A DNA stretch of 62,620 bases from JAXMEB01 sp046348545 (GCA_046348545.1 JAXMEB010000008.1:1-62620), one strand, 5' to 3'; counted from the stretch's first letter, positions 1-9,317 are shown. The notes: generated from the sequence alone by a model not told the origin. Translations and numbers: made by a program.

Positions 1-102
1 GTTACATCCTTGGAGGGCCTGCTGGGCTGGCATCAAAGCGACGCGGCATCCGCTCGAACCGAATGCTTTGTGAGGACCTCAAAAAGGAAGCTATTAATTT
101 AA
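1..102 (+). other. Open reading frame entering from the window edge, unidentified
   Basis: Frame 1 is open from the first base to a TAA at 100-102, giving 33 codons with no start inside the window. It could be the 3' end of a gene that begins upstream, or chance. I recognise no family. The rest of the interval up to the arginase gene is occupied by RepB and RepA repeat sequence. Confidence 0.15.
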
Positions 103-109
103 TCCGAGG

Positions 110-253
110 ACCTCAGTTCGGAGTTTTTGAAGGCAGGGTTGGTTTGTAATGACGTCATTCCGCATAGCGATAAGCGCACAAAGTGCGCAGCGTGTGATGC
201 GGAATCTAGTATTCACGCGGCCTTGGCCGCTTATGCGATTCAGCCTTTAAAAA
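110..253 (+). repeat. RepB element, left part, cut short by a RepA element
   Basis: The sequence begins with the RepB left end (ACCTCAGTTCGGAGTTTTTG) and continues through the module bounded by ATTCCGCA and TGCGGAAT, with an inner GCGCAC-AAA-GTGCGC-type hairpin. It then matches the other full copies as far as the CAGCCTTTAAAAATAT stretch. The right half of RepB is missing and a RepA element starts directly after. Related copies lie at 23904, 43516, 54789 and 62399. Confidence 0.75.
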
Positions 254-255
254 TA

Positions 256-379
256 TACCCTTCACAGCTGAATTTTCGGGGTTGTTGCCTTCGCGATTCT
301 CATCGCAGTCATGTACTTTGTGTACACTCCTGCGACTCGAACGCTCGGCGCCTACCCGAAAAATCATCTGTTGTGGGTA
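256..379 (-). mobile_element. RepA element, 124 bp, intact
   Basis: One end reads TACCCTTCACAGCTGAATTT and the other, on the opposite strand, reads TACCCACAACAGATGATTTT, so the two ends form imperfect inverted repeats of about 25 bp. TA dinucleotides flank both sides (254-255 and 380-381). The core contains a hairpin around GTACTTTGTGTAC. The copy ends 2 bp before the stop codon of the arginase gene that reads towards it. No protein-coding capacity is credible, because any frame through it recurs in every copy. Confidence 0.8.
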
Positions 380-381
380 TA

Positions 382-1257
382 TTAAACAAGAATGGACGCT
401 AAATCTCTGATGAGGCTCAACGTCTTGTCATGTTCATCTTTTGTCGGATTGAATTCAGCAATTTCAAGCCCGCAAAAATGCGGATGCGAAGAAAAATTCT
501 GTAGATAGGGTAATAACTCATTGGGATCCAAACCATTGGGCTCAGGACAACCTGTCCCGGGTGCAAAACTTGGGTCGAACGCATCAACGTCAATACTCAT
601 CCCAAAGGCATCGGTCTCCTGCGTCACAATGTCTTTGGCCTCTGCCATCACTTCTGAAAGCCCTCTATCCATGATTTCATTCATGGTAAAAACACGTACC
701 CCTAAGGATTGAATCAGTTCTGTCTCACCAGGATCCGCACTGCGAACACCCAACAAAGCAACGTGTTGTGGTAACAACGTTGGCGATTTAGATTTTAAAT
801 GGGTCAACGCCGACTCGCCATATCCTAGCAACACGGCTAAAGGCATACCATGTATGTTATGAGAAAGTGAAGTTTCCGGGGTATGAGAATCCAAATGAGC
901 ATCGACCCATAGCAAACCAAATTGCTCACTTCGACTCCCCGCTTTAATACCCTGCCAAGTACCAATTGCAATGGCATGATCACCCCCTATGACAAGAGGG
1001 CATTTTTTCGCTTGACTAACCCGCTCAGTTTCCTGGGCGAGACGATGACTAAAATCATAAATTAATTGCAGTTTTTCTGAATACCCACGCCTTTCTCCTA
1101 AACAAGCTGATATTTCAGTTTGGATCGTCAGCATATTCGGTAATTTCAGTTGCTTTAAAATGCCGGCTTCCCTTACTGTATCCGGCCCCAATTCAGTTTC
1201 AGGCCATCTAGCGCCCCATCCTAATGCCGCACCAATCACTGCGATCTCTTTTTGCAT
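382..1257 (-). CDS. rocF: Arginase
   Basis: This is a binuclear manganese ureohydrolase that would split arginine into ornithine and urea in the cytoplasm. The metal-binding motifs are all visible: GGDHA at about residues 93-97, DAHLDSH at 121-127 and SIDVDAFDP at 223-231. The length (about 291 residues) is normal for the family. Agmatinase is the main alternative; the DSH/HNIHGMP segment fits arginase better. An ATG two codons upstream (1263) is possible, but the one at 1257 has an AGGG at proper distance. A RepA copy abuts the stop codon. It lies 12 bp downstream of recG on the same strand and may be read from the spoT-recG transcript. Confidence 0.85.
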   Translation of the reverse strand: MQKEIAVIGAALGWGARWPETELGPDTVREAGILKQLKLPNMLTIQTEISACLGERRGYSEKLQLIYDFSHRLAQETERVSQAKKCPLVIGGDHAIAIGTWQGIKAGSRSEQFGLLWVDAHLDSHTPETSLSHNIHGMPLAVLLGYGESALTHLKSKSPTLLPQHVALLGVRSADPGETELIQSLGVRVFTMNEIMDRGLSEVMAEAKDIVTQETDAFGMSIDVDAFDPSFAPGTGCPEPNGLDPNELLPYLQNFSSHPHFCGLEIAEFNPTKDEHDKTLSLIRDLASILV

Positions 1258-1269
1258 AAGCATCCCTAT

Positions 1270-3342
1270 TTATACTTTGCCAAACGGCATTTTTCGCTCA
1301 CACCACCTTGAAATGAGCACCTGACTTTCAGCAGGGTACTCCACCCAAAATTGTGGCGCAAGCTCTGCCATTTCCTTCAATTTTTCACGATCGCGACTGA
1401 GATCCGCGACTTTAAACTGACGCCCTCCAGCTTGGCGAGTGCCTAAGATTTCACCCGGGCCTCGTAGCGCTAAATCTTTTTCAGCAATTTCAAATCCATT
1501 GACACTATCTCTTAACACGCCCAAACGCTCTCTTGCAATCGATGAAAGCCCCCCATCGTAAAGCAAGACACAATAGCTTTGCTTTGCGCCTCGCCCGACA
1601 CGGCCTCTCAGCTGATGAACTTGCGCCAGCCCCAATCTTTCAGCATTTTCAATGATCATCAGCGTTGCATTGGGAACATCCACGCCAACTTCAATCACAG
1701 TGGTTGCCACCAGCAACTGAGTCTTTCCTTGCCTAAAGCAAGCCATTTGCTCTTCTTTATCAGTAGCAGCCAACTTACCATGAATCAACCCAACCTGAAT
1801 ATCTGGCAATTCAGATTTTAAAATTTCCCATAATCCTGTCGCCGCCTGCGCTTCTAGCGATTCAGACTCATCTATTAATGGACAAACCCAATAAACTTGC
1901 TGCCCTGCTTTGATGACAGATCGAATACGTTGAATAACAGCTTGACGCTTCTCATTGGGTAAAACAACCGTAACAACAGGTTGTCGGCCCTTTGGCATTT
2001 CGTCTAAAACAGAAACCTCTAAATCAGCATAATAAGTCATGACAAGGGTTCTTGGGATCGGGGTCGCAGTCATAATCAGTTGGTGTGGTGGATATACTGT
2101 ATTCTTCTCACACAGTTTTAACCGCTGATGTACTCCAAAGCGATGCTGCTCGTCCATGATAACGAGTCCTAATCCGTTGATTTCAACTTCAGGCTGTATT
2201 AGAGCCTGTGTGCCTATCAAGACTAACGGTTCATTCTGCATTAAAGCTTGATGGATCTGCTTTCGTTCACGCGTTGTCGTCATGCTGGTCAGTTTCAATA
2301 CCGGATAACCCAAGTCTTGAAACCACCTCTTAAAATTTGACCAATGCTGCTCAACCAGTAATGCCGTTGGCGCCATACAGGCTACTTTGTAACCCGATGA
2401 CATCGCAGTCAATGCACTGATTGCTGCAACCACAGTTTTACCTGAGCCCACATCACCTTGCAATAAACGCATCATGGCTTGTGGTTTAGCAAGATCACGC
2501 CTAATCTCAGCGATCACTTTTTTTTGAGCATTTGTCAGCTCAAAAGCTAAGCTGCTTATAAATTCATTGAATAGGCTCTCTTTTATTGAAAAAGAGGGAC
2601 TGGTGAGCTTTTCAACATGCTTTCGATACTGACGCCAACTCAGTTGATGGGCCAGTAATTCTTCGCAAACCAGTCTTTCAATCGCTGGCAATGTACCGGC
2701 CTCAATTCGCGCGAGAGTGACCATTGGAGGAGGCTGATGCAAAAATTGTAAACATTCTATCAAGCGAGGCCATGATTTTGCTTTTAAGAGGTTGTCTGGT
2801 AAACCTTCCTCCATCGGAGAAAGCTGCTCGAGAAATTTGAAGACGGCCTGCATACACTGCCGCCACAGTTTTTGTGATATTCCTTTGACAGTAGGATAAA
2901 CCGCTGTTAAAAAATCAGCCAGTGGTTTGCCGGAACGAACCAATTCAATATCAGGATGGATCATTCCAAGAAACCGGCCGATCCGAGTGACTTGCCCATA
3001 ACACCGAATCCGCGCGGCAATCGCGTAGGCTTTTTCCTGGTTGGGATAGTAATGATAAAATTGTATTTTAAAAGCGGTTTGACCTTCCATCACAGTTAAG
3101 GTCAGCTGCTTTCTCTTTCCTTTTCTGACACTTGAATCAACAATCTCAGCTTCAATTTGAGCATATTGCCCTAATTGAAGATGTTTTAGAGGGTATAGAT
3201 GCGTTCTATCTTCATAACGTGCCGGGAGGTGAAGAAGCAAATCTTTAAAGGTTTCAATCCCAAGTCCTGCGAATTTACTCTGAAGAGCCGGTCCAATCCC
3301 CTTGAGTTCAGAAATCGATTGAGCCCATCCCGGGTTACTCAT
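1270..3342 (-). CDS. recG: ATP-dependent DNA helicase RecG
   Basis: RecG remodels stalled replication forks and branched recombination intermediates. The 690-residue protein has the N-terminal OB-fold wedge domain, followed by a superfamily 2 helicase core with a Walker A (GDVGSGKT, near residue 296), a DEQH box and the C-terminal motifs including QLRGRVGRG. The length matches the family. Its ATG overlaps the last codons of spoT by 8 bp, so the two are translationally coupled. spoT followed by recG is the standard gammaproteobacterial order. Confidence 0.97.
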   Translation of the reverse strand: MSNPGWAQSISELKGIGPALQSKFAGLGIETFKDLLLHLPARYEDRTHLYPLKHLQLGQYAQIEAEIVDSSVRKGKRKQLTLTVMEGQTAFKIQFYHYYPNQEKAYAIAARIRCYGQVTRIGRFLGMIHPDIELVRSGKPLADFLTAVYPTVKGISQKLWRQCMQAVFKFLEQLSPMEEGLPDNLLKAKSWPRLIECLQFLHQPPPMVTLARIEAGTLPAIERLVCEELLAHQLSWRQYRKHVEKLTSPSFSIKESLFNEFISSLAFELTNAQKKVIAEIRRDLAKPQAMMRLLQGDVGSGKTVVAAISALTAMSSGYKVACMAPTALLVEQHWSNFKRWFQDLGYPVLKLTSMTTTRERKQIHQALMQNEPLVLIGTQALIQPEVEINGLGLVIMDEQHRFGVHQRLKLCEKNTVYPPHQLIMTATPIPRTLVMTYYADLEVSVLDEMPKGRQPVVTVVLPNEKRQAVIQRIRSVIKAGQQVYWVCPLIDESESLEAQAATGLWEILKSELPDIQVGLIHGKLAATDKEEQMACFRQGKTQLLVATTVIEVGVDVPNATLMIIENAERLGLAQVHQLRGRVGRGAKQSYCVLLYDGGLSSIARERLGVLRDSVNGFEIAEKDLALRGPGEILGTRQAGGRQFKVADLSRDREKLKEMAELAPQFWVEYPAESQVLISRWCERKMPFGKV

Positions 3343-5482
3343 AGTGGTTTGCTGCTTTTAGATTCTTTGCTCTGATAATTCTGGTGACTGGTTTCAAATC
3401 ACGCAATCGTCGCATGATTCTAGCAAGATGAGCCCGATTCCGGACCGTGATCACAAATCGAACCGTGTTAATCCGCATATCACGTTCATCTACTCCAACG
3501 GTAATAATGTTAGCATTGCATTCTGAAATAGTGCTCGCCAATTGAGCCAACACGCCCCTAGTGTTGACCACTTGAACTCTGATTTCAACCTGAAATTCCC
3601 CGCCTAAATTATCTTGCCATTGTACATAAATTAATCGATAAGGATTTTTTTGATGTTTTTGAATTGTTGGACAAGATTCTCGGTGGATCACAAGTCCATG
3701 CCCTTGACTTAGAAAACCAACAATCAAATCACCTGGAATGGGGTAACAACATTTGGCATACGTGACAACTAACCCCTCTGTGCCCTTAATATCCAGCGGC
3801 AGTACTTCTGTTTCGCTTAAAGTACCATCTTCCCCTCTTGGTGTGATTTCTAATAAATGTTTTGCTACGATAGGAGCCATCTTCCGACCAAGCCCAATAT
3901 CCTCAAATAGATGATCTAAAGTATCGGCTTTGAGTTCTTTCAAAAGTATTGCAATTTGTGTCGCTGAGAATTCAGAAAAAGAAACGTGATGCGCGCTTAA
4001 AACAGCATCCAGTAGCCTACGACCCAATGCTTGAGATTCAGAACGTTGTTGATTCTTTAACCAATGCCTGATATTACTTGCTGCTTTGCCGCTCACTACG
4101 AAACTAAGCCAAGCTGGGTTAGGTTGCCCTGTCTCACTCGTCATAATTTCTACAGTTTGCCCACTCGAAAGACGCGAGCTTAAGGGTGCTAAGCGTCTAT
4201 CAATTTTACACCCAATGCAAGTATTTCCTAAATCAGTATGAACCATATACGCAAAATCTATTGGTGTTGCCCCTTTTGGAAGCGCGAAGATATGCCCTTT
4301 GGGAGTAAAAACATAGACTTCACCCGAGAATAAATCAGTCTTTACATTTTCCAAAAATTCTAATGAGCTACCTGTTTGCTGTTGAATATCAAGTAAGCCT
4401 TTGAGCCATCTTCTGGTCTGTAATTGACTCGGATCCGTTAAGGTATCATGATTTTTATATAACCAATGTGCCGCAATCCCATTTTCAGCAAAATGATCCA
4501 TCTCTTTAGTTCGAATTTGAATCTCGATAGGTATCCCATGCGCCCCCAATACGACGGTATGCAAAGATTGATATCCATTCGGTTTCGAAACAGCAATATA
4601 ATCCTTAAAGCGTCCCGCCACCGGTCGGTGAACACCATGCACAAACCCTAAAACTCGATAACAATCTTCAACCGTTTCAACAATGATTCGAAATGCATAA
4701 ACATCCATGACTTCTGCAAAACCTAGTCGTTTGCGTCTCATTTTCTTGTACAAACTGTATAAGTGTTTTTCACGCCCCCAAAGCGAATAATTTTTAACGT
4801 GATGTGCCTCTAAGGCAGCTCGGATGGCTTGCTCGACCGTAGTGAGTACTTTTTTTCGATTACCGCGTGCTTTTTTAACAGATTCCCTTAAAACTCTGTA
4901 ACGCATCGGGTAAAGCGCTTCGAATCCAAGCTCTTCAAATTCAAGGCGCATTTGATTCATGCCCAATCTATGAGCGATAGGAGCAAAGATTTCTAGTGTT
5001 TCTCTTGCTTTGCGACGCCTTTTCTCGTCAGATAGCGCCGTGCAAGTTCGCATATTATGTAATCTATCGGCCAATTTGATAATGATGACCCGGATGTCTT
5101 TTGCCATCGCGAGCATCATTTTTCTAAAACTTTCGGCTTGAGCGAGTTCTTTATTTTCGAAGTTGATTTGGGTTAATTTACTGACACCATCAACTAATTC
5201 AGTGATTTTCTCCCCAAATTTTTCAATGAGTGTCTCTTTACTCATCGGCGTATCTTCAAGGACATCATGCAAAATAGCCGCACTGATGGTTTCGTGATCC
5301 ATGCGCATGTTGGCAAGGATCCTCGCGACCTCTACGGGATGGGTAATATAAGGCTCGCCCGACATCCGCATCTGACCCTGATGGGCGTGTGCAGCCAATA
5401 AGTAGGCTTGTGAAATGGTTTCAACTTGCTCTGCTGTGAGGTACAGAGCAAGTAATTCTCTTAAATCGGTAAATTGAAACAC
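3335..5482 (-). CDS. spoT: Bifunctional (p)ppGpp synthase/hydrolase SpoT
   Basis: SpoT degrades, and weakly makes, the stringent-response alarmone (p)ppGpp. The order is HD hydrolase domain (GEPYITHP, then HDVLEDT with the catalytic HD pair near residue 76), RelA/SpoT synthetase domain, TGS domain (VYVFTPKGHIFALPKG) and a C-terminal ACT domain. The HD residues are intact, so hydrolase activity is expected. No ATG fits the start. I chose GTG at 5482 because it aligns with the E. coli start; a TTG at 5494 would add four residues, but GAGGA lies directly against it. The rpoZ stop is 23 bp upstream. Confidence 0.95.
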   Translation of the reverse strand: MFQFTDLRELLALYLTAEQVETISQAYLLAAHAHQGQMRMSGEPYITHPVEVARILANMRMDHETISAAILHDVLEDTPMSKETLIEKFGEKITELVDGVSKLTQINFENKELAQAESFRKMMLAMAKDIRVIIIKLADRLHNMRTCTALSDEKRRRKARETLEIFAPIAHRLGMNQMRLEFEELGFEALYPMRYRVLRESVKKARGNRKKVLTTVEQAIRAALEAHHVKNYSLWGREKHLYSLYKKMRRKRLGFAEVMDVYAFRIIVETVEDCYRVLGFVHGVHRPVAGRFKDYIAVSKPNGYQSLHTVVLGAHGIPIEIQIRTKEMDHFAENGIAAHWLYKNHDTLTDPSQLQTRRWLKGLLDIQQQTGSSLEFLENVKTDLFSGEVYVFTPKGHIFALPKGATPIDFAYMVHTDLGNTCIGCKIDRRLAPLSSRLSSGQTVEIMTSETGQPNPAWLSFVVSGKAASNIRHWLKNQQRSESQALGRRLLDAVLSAHHVSFSEFSATQIAILLKELKADTLDHLFEDIGLGRKMAPIVAKHLLEITPRGEDGTLSETEVLPLDIKGTEGLVVTYAKCCYPIPGDLIVGFLSQGHGLVIHRESCPTIQKHQKNPYRLIYVQWQDNLGGEFQVEIRVQVVNTRGVLAQLASTISECNANIITVGVDERDMRINTVRFVITVRNRAHLARIMRRLRDLKPVTRIIRAKNLKAANHYE

Positions 5483-5505
5483 ATGCGTTCTCAATCCTCG
5501 ATTGT

Positions 5506-5715
5506 TTAATGAGCATCCTCGTTTAAGATATCCATCGTCACATTGCCCGCTGCGATTTCACGAAGCGCGACAACGGTTGCCTTATCATTTTCCCAAGGCA
5601 CAAATGGGTCAGCGGCACCAGTTGTTAGCTGCCTAGCTCTCTTTGTGGCGACTAAAACTAATTCAAAACGATTTGGTAATTTTTGGAGACAATCTTCAAC
5701 AGTAATACGTGCCAT
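5506..5715 (-). CDS. rpoZ: RNA polymerase omega subunit
   Basis: The omega subunit assists beta-prime folding and assembly of RNA polymerase. The 69-residue protein has the typical MARITVEDCL opening and the RFELVLVATKRARQL helix that contacts beta-prime. It is somewhat shorter than the E. coli protein at the C-terminus, which is common. It sits between gmk and spoT, as expected for this conserved cluster, and is probably transcribed with both. Confidence 0.95.
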   Translation of the reverse strand: MARITVEDCLQKLPNRFELVLVATKRARQLTTGAADPFVPWENDKATVVALREIAAGNVTMDILNEDAH

Positions 5716-5790
5716 GGGCTGCCCTAATTCTATTCAGTTACCTTATCTTTAATTTTATCATAAACCGATAGTGATGATAAGCCCATACCG

Positions 5791-6399
5791 CTACACCAAG
5801 AGCGTGTCGATTAGCGCTTTGTACCGCTCTCTTTGCTGTGCCGTCTTCAGGCGGCTCGCTTGAATGATCGCCTTTAAATCTGAGAGCGCCTTCTCAAAAT
5901 CATCGTTAATAATGACAAAATCGTATTCTGGATAATGCTTCATTTCTTCGGCCGCTAATTGCATCCGCTTTTCAATCACATTCACGCTATCCTGAGCTCT
6001 TTGGGTAAGGCGATTAAGTAAGATCTCCTTTGTGGGCGGTAAAATGAAAAGGCTCACACAGTCCAACTTTGCTCGAATTAAGCGCGCACCCTGCCAATCA
6101 ATTTCCAGAATTGCATCTTTCCCGGCCTCTAAAATTGACTGCACTCCTTTCCATGACGTACCGTAGTGATGATCAAAGACCTTGGCATGCTCTAAAAACG
6201 CATTCGCTTGAACCAAGGCATCAAACTCAGCAGGCGTGACAAAAAAATAATCCTGGCCTTCTGTCTCCCCACTTCTAGGAGCTCTCGTCGTATGTGATAT
6301 CGATGCTTTCAAAATAGGATCTTCCGCCAATAAGGCTTCAACTAGACTCGTCTTCCCTCCTCCGGAAGGCGCGGATACTATAAACAACTGACCCGACAT
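5791..6399 (-). CDS. gmk: Guanylate kinase
   Basis: Guanylate kinase phosphorylates GMP (or dGMP) to the diphosphate with ATP, an essential step in nucleotide metabolism. The P-loop SAPSGGGKTSL lies at residues 9-19 and the GMP-binding region includes SHTTRAPRSGE. The length of 202 residues is normal. It is the second gene of the yicC-gmk-rpoZ-spoT-recG run, 13 bp after yicC, with a 75-bp gap before rpoZ. Confidence 0.97.
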   Translation of the reverse strand: MSGQLFIVSAPSGGGKTSLVEALLAEDPILKASISHTTRAPRSGETEGQDYFFVTPAEFDALVQANAFLEHAKVFDHHYGTSWKGVQSILEAGKDAILEIDWQGARLIRAKLDCVSLFILPPTKEILLNRLTQRAQDSVNVIEKRMQLAAEEMKHYPEYDFVIINDDFEKALSDLKAIIQASRLKTAQQRERYKALIDTLLV

Positions 6400-6412
6400 A
6401 TTTACCTCTTGA

Positions 6413-7273
6413 TCATTCTATATTCTGTATTTGCTCACGCATTTGCTCGATTAAGACTTTCATATCAATCGCAAGTTCTGAAATATCCATATCTCCAGAT
6501 TTAGCAGAAAGCGTGTTCGCCTCACGCGATAGCTCTTGCATGATAAAGTCCAATCGACGACCAATCTGCCCACCCGCCTCGAGTAACGATAATACAGATT
6601 CGCAATGGGTCTTGAGCCTATCCAGTTCTTCTGAAATATCTAATCGATGCAACAAAAAAACAAGCTCTTGCTCTAAACGCTCTGGTTGATTAATCTGAAT
6701 CTCACCTATTTGTTTCAGCAATCTGCCTTTGACTTGAGTCTGGCGAGCATTGACCTTATCGAGGACCTTTTCAACTAAGGATAAAAGCATTTTAGACTTG
6801 TTATCTATTATTCTAGCCAATACTTGACCCTCGCGCTCACGGGCTTTCACAAGCTGCAAGAGCGCTTGCTCTAATAAGGCCAAAAGCGGCCCTTCCATTT
6901 GTGAGGTTTCTAATGGGCCTATTCGAACAACATCAGGCCATCTCAAGACTTCCACGGCACTGGTAACCAGATTAGGAAGTTGTGTAGAAAGACCGCGAAC
7001 CATTTGACTTATCTTTCCAACTAACTCTGTATTCAATGTCATGGCAGGTTGTAAAGCTTGACCCGGTTGCCAGTTCAAGAACACATCGACTTTGCCTCGT
7101 GTCAGTTTCGATTTAATGAGTTCTTTTGCTTTATCCTCAAGGCCTCTACACCAATCAGGCCACTTAAACGAAAGTTCAAGGAATCGGTGGTTAACGGAGC
7201 GGATTTCAAAGGTTGCATGACCCCAATTAGCTTCTTGTGTACTTCTTGAAAATCCAGTCATGCTCGTGATCAT
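6413..7273 (-). CDS. yicC: YicC family endoribonuclease-like protein
   Basis: This belongs to the YicC/YloC family, which in E. coli has been linked to RNA turnover. It shows the conserved opening SMTGFSR, the SVNHRFLE segment and the C-terminal GRRLDFIMQELSREANTL motif followed by the MREQIQNIE end. At 286 residues it has the normal length. It reads divergently from rph, as in many gammaproteobacteria, with about 90 bp between the starts that must hold both promoters. Its biochemical role here is taken from the family and not read from the sequence. Confidence 0.93.
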   Translation of the reverse strand: MITSMTGFSRSTQEANWGHATFEIRSVNHRFLELSFKWPDWCRGLEDKAKELIKSKLTRGKVDVFLNWQPGQALQPAMTLNTELVGKISQMVRGLSTQLPNLVTSAVEVLRWPDVVRIGPLETSQMEGPLLALLEQALLQLVKAREREGQVLARIIDNKSKMLLSLVEKVLDKVNARQTQVKGRLLKQIGEIQINQPERLEQELVFLLHRLDISEELDRLKTHCESVLSLLEAGGQIGRRLDFIMQELSREANTLSAKSGDMDISELAIDMKVLIEQMREQIQNIE

Positions 7274-7365
7274 GATATTATCTTTCCTTCGGACATAATA
7301 TGGCTATCGTATCATATTTGTTCCAAGTTATAATCCGAGCCTTTAATATAGCTGAGGTCAATCGA

Positions 7366-8082
7366 ATGCGCCCAAGTACCCGAGCTCAAAATGAACTCCG
7401 AGATATCAAATTCACACGAAATTATACAAAACATGCTGAAGGTTCCGTATTAGTGGAATTTGGTGATACCAAAGTCATCTGTACCGCCAGTATCACGCCC
7501 ATGGTCCCCAGGTTCTTAAAAGGGCAAAATTCCGGCTGGATCACAGCTGAATATGGCATGCTCCCTCGCTCCACAACAGAACGCATGCAACGAGAAGCAA
7601 CGCAAGGCCGTCAAGGCGGTCGCACCCTTGAAATTCAGCGATTGATAGGACGCTCTTTACGCAGCTGTGTTGAACTCAAAGCGCTTGGCGAAAACACCAT
7701 TACGATTGATTGCGACGTGATCCAAGCCGATGGTGGCACACGAACCGCCAGTATCACGGGCGGATGTGTTGCGCTCGTTGAAGCACTTAAAAGCATGCAA
7801 AATAGAAAACAACTCAAAATCGATCCATTAAAATATCTGATTGCCTCAGTCTCCGTGGGTATCTACAAAGGTATGCCAGTGCTTGATTTGGATTACGAAG
7901 AAGACTCCAATGCAGAAACCGATATGAATGTCGTGATGAACGATAAAGGCGAATTCATTGAAATTCAAGGAACAGCCGAAGGTAAGACCTTTAAAAACAG
8001 TGAACTTAATGCCATGCTCGAGCTCGCACAATCTGGCATTCGCACACTGGTTGATAAGCAACGAAGGCTATTGGAACGATAA
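7366..8082 (+). CDS. rph: Ribonuclease PH
   Basis: RNase PH is a phosphate-dependent 3'-5' exoribonuclease that trims tRNA 3' ends. The protein begins MRPSTRAQNELR at 7366, with GAGG eight bases upstream; an upstream in-frame codon at 7300 would add a tail not found in the family. Phosphate- and RNA-binding segments such as GRSLRSC and IQADGGTRTASITGG are present. The 238-residue length is normal, so the enzyme looks intact. A RepA copy begins directly after the stop codon. Confidence 0.96.
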   Translation: MRPSTRAQNELRDIKFTRNYTKHAEGSVLVEFGDTKVICTASITPMVPRFLKGQNSGWITAEYGMLPRSTTERMQREATQGRQGGRTLEIQRLIGRSLRSCVELKALGENTITIDCDVIQADGGTRTASITGGCVALVEALKSMQNRKQLKIDPLKYLIASVSVGIYKGMPVLDLDYEEDSNAETDMNVVMNDKGEFIEIQGTAEGKTFKNSELNAMLELAQSGIRTLVDKQRRLLER

Positions 8083-8084
8083 TA

Positions 8085-8158
8085 TACCCTTCACAGCTGA
8101 ATTTTCGGGGTTGCCTGTCGGGCCGTAGCTCGTAAGAGCGTAGGCAGGTACCCGAAAA
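8085..8158 (+). mobile_element. RepA element, truncated, with a shortened core
   Basis: It begins TACCCTTCACAGCTGAATTT immediately after the TAA of rph, with TA as flank. The core differs from the 124-bp type: it holds a different inverted repeat built on GCCTG(T/C) and CAGGTACCCG. The element stops after CCCGAAAAA, so the distal terminus is missing. The sequence then enters a DUF559 gene remnant, which suggests a deletion joined the two. Confidence 0.7.
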
Positions 8159-8375
8159 AATAGAACTTGATGGTTCTCAGGATTTAGATTCTGAGGGGTA
8201 TGACTCAAATAGGACGAGCTACCTTGAATCACTTGGATTTAAAGTCATTCGGTTTTGGAATAATGAGATGACAAAGAACTTAAATGTCGTGTTGCGAGCT
8301 ATCTATGAGCATCTAACTAACCCTCACCCGCCCTTTGGGCACCCTCTCCCACAATTGGGAGAGGGGAGCACATAG
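8157..8375 (+). pseudogene. 3' remnant of a DUF559 (endonuclease-like) gene
   Basis: The reading frame has no start but translates as the C-terminal half of DUF559 proteins, a family with a very-short-patch-repair-like endonuclease fold. Visible landmarks are IELDGSQ, RTSYLESLGFKVIRFWNNE and VLRAIYEHL. The frame ends at TAG 8373-8375. The 5' half has been lost at the boundary with the RepA copy, so no functional product is expected. DUF559 genes often occur as stray copies next to the kind of CCCTCTCCC palindrome found here at 8342. Confidence 0.72.
8342..8365. repeat. Perfect 10-bp-arm palindrome inside the DUF559 remnant
   Basis: CCCTCTCCCA and TGGGAGAGGG are exact inverted arms separated by CAAT. 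This CCCTCTCCC/GGGAGAGGG hairpin is a recurring companion of DUF559 genes in proteobacteria and encodes their Pro/Gly-rich tail. Confidence 0.7.
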
Positions 8376-8400
8376 CACTATTCCAGCTACTTGATGTGTT

Positions 8401-8434
8401 AAAAAGCACACCTAAATCCCGAGGTGTCTTTTTA
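8401..8434. terminator. Probable bidirectional intrinsic terminator
   Basis: ACACCT (8408-8413) pairs with AGGTGT (8422-8427). An A-run lies before it and CTTTTTAATTTTT after it, so both strands show a hairpin followed by Ts. It would end transcription of xthA from the right and of the rph-side remnant from the left. Confidence 0.6.
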
Positions 8435-8500
8435 ATTTTTAAAAACGCCAATTTTTTTGGGGACCTGCACTACAATTCGTGCATTTTGCGGAAGTCGGGA

Positions 8501-9268
8501 TTAAATATCATAATCCATAATCAGTGGCGCATGATCTGAAAAACGCTCATCTTTATAAATTTCAGCATGCTTAATTTTATCTTTCAAGCTGGGGGTCACA
8601 ATCTGATAATCAATACGCCAACCCGTGTTATTTTCCCAAGCTTTTCCTCGGTGAGACCACCAGGTGTACTGTTCTGATGCTTGATTAACCACTCTAAAAG
8701 CATCCACCCAACCGATATTGTCAAATACCTTATCTAACCAAGCCCGCTCTTCTGGTAAAAACCCAGAATTCTTCTGATTCGTTTTCCAATTTTTTAGATC
8801 GATTTTTTGATGGGCAATATTCCAATCGCCACAAATAATCACATCTTGAGAAGCCTTAACCCATTTTTTAAGAAAAGGTGTAAATTGCTTCATAAAAGCA
8901 TATTTCTCTTTTTGGCGGTGCTCGCCCGAGGTCCCTGAAGGCAAATAAAGTGAAATAATCCTCAAATTCCCAAAATCTACCTCAATATAACGTCCCTCTT
9001 CATCCGCCAACGAAAATCCAAGCCCTTCTTTAACGACGTCTGGCTTTTTCAGGGTATAGATTGCAACACCACTGTACCCTTTCTTTTGAGCATCAAAATA
9101 GTAGCAATGGTACGGTTCAGGACAGAAAATAGGATCCTCTATCTGATGAGCTTGTGCTCTGATTTCTTGTAAACATACGACATCAGCTTTTGCACGCTTC
9201 AACCATTCGAAAAACCCTTTTCGCTCAGCCGACCGAATGCCGTTTACATTGACCGTGATAATCCGCAT
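8501..9268 (-). CDS. xthA: Exodeoxyribonuclease III (AP endonuclease)
   Basis: This enzyme cuts DNA 5' of abasic sites and removes 3' blocks during base-excision repair. The 255-residue protein has the family landmarks MRIITVNVNGIRS, VVCLQEI (metal-binding Glu), GDWNIAH and the closing SDHAPLIMDY. The ATG at 9268 is preceded by GGAG at six bases; an in-frame TTG at 9280 lies within that ribosome site and is unlikely. It is divergent from pyrE, as in related genomes. Confidence 0.93.
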   Translation of the reverse strand: MRIITVNVNGIRSAERKGFFEWLKRAKADVVCLQEIRAQAHQIEDPIFCPEPYHCYYFDAQKKGYSGVAIYTLKKPDVVKEGLGFSLADEEGRYIEVDFGNLRIISLYLPSGTSGEHRQKEKYAFMKQFTPFLKKWVKASQDVIICGDWNIAHQKIDLKNWKTNQKNSGFLPEERAWLDKVFDNIGWVDAFRVVNQASEQYTWWSHRGKAWENNTGWRIDYQIVTPSLKDKIKHAEIYKDERFSDHAPLIMDYDI

Positions 9269-9317
9269 ACTGTTCTCCAACTTTTTGCTGTGTAGTCTAA
9301 CGTGAGCGGAGGCTTCA

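Noticed and set aside
127..402. Open frames of 60-130 codons through the repeats (also 43674-43904, 54953-55336 first part, 60157-60390)
   Set aside because: They translate the same RepA or RepB DNA in each copy, lack ribosome sites, and continue into unrelated flanks. They are frames in repeat DNA and not proteins.
8501..9280. Start of xthA at TTG 9280
   Set aside because: The TTG overlaps the GGAG ribosome site that serves the ATG at 9268, where the conserved N-terminus begins.
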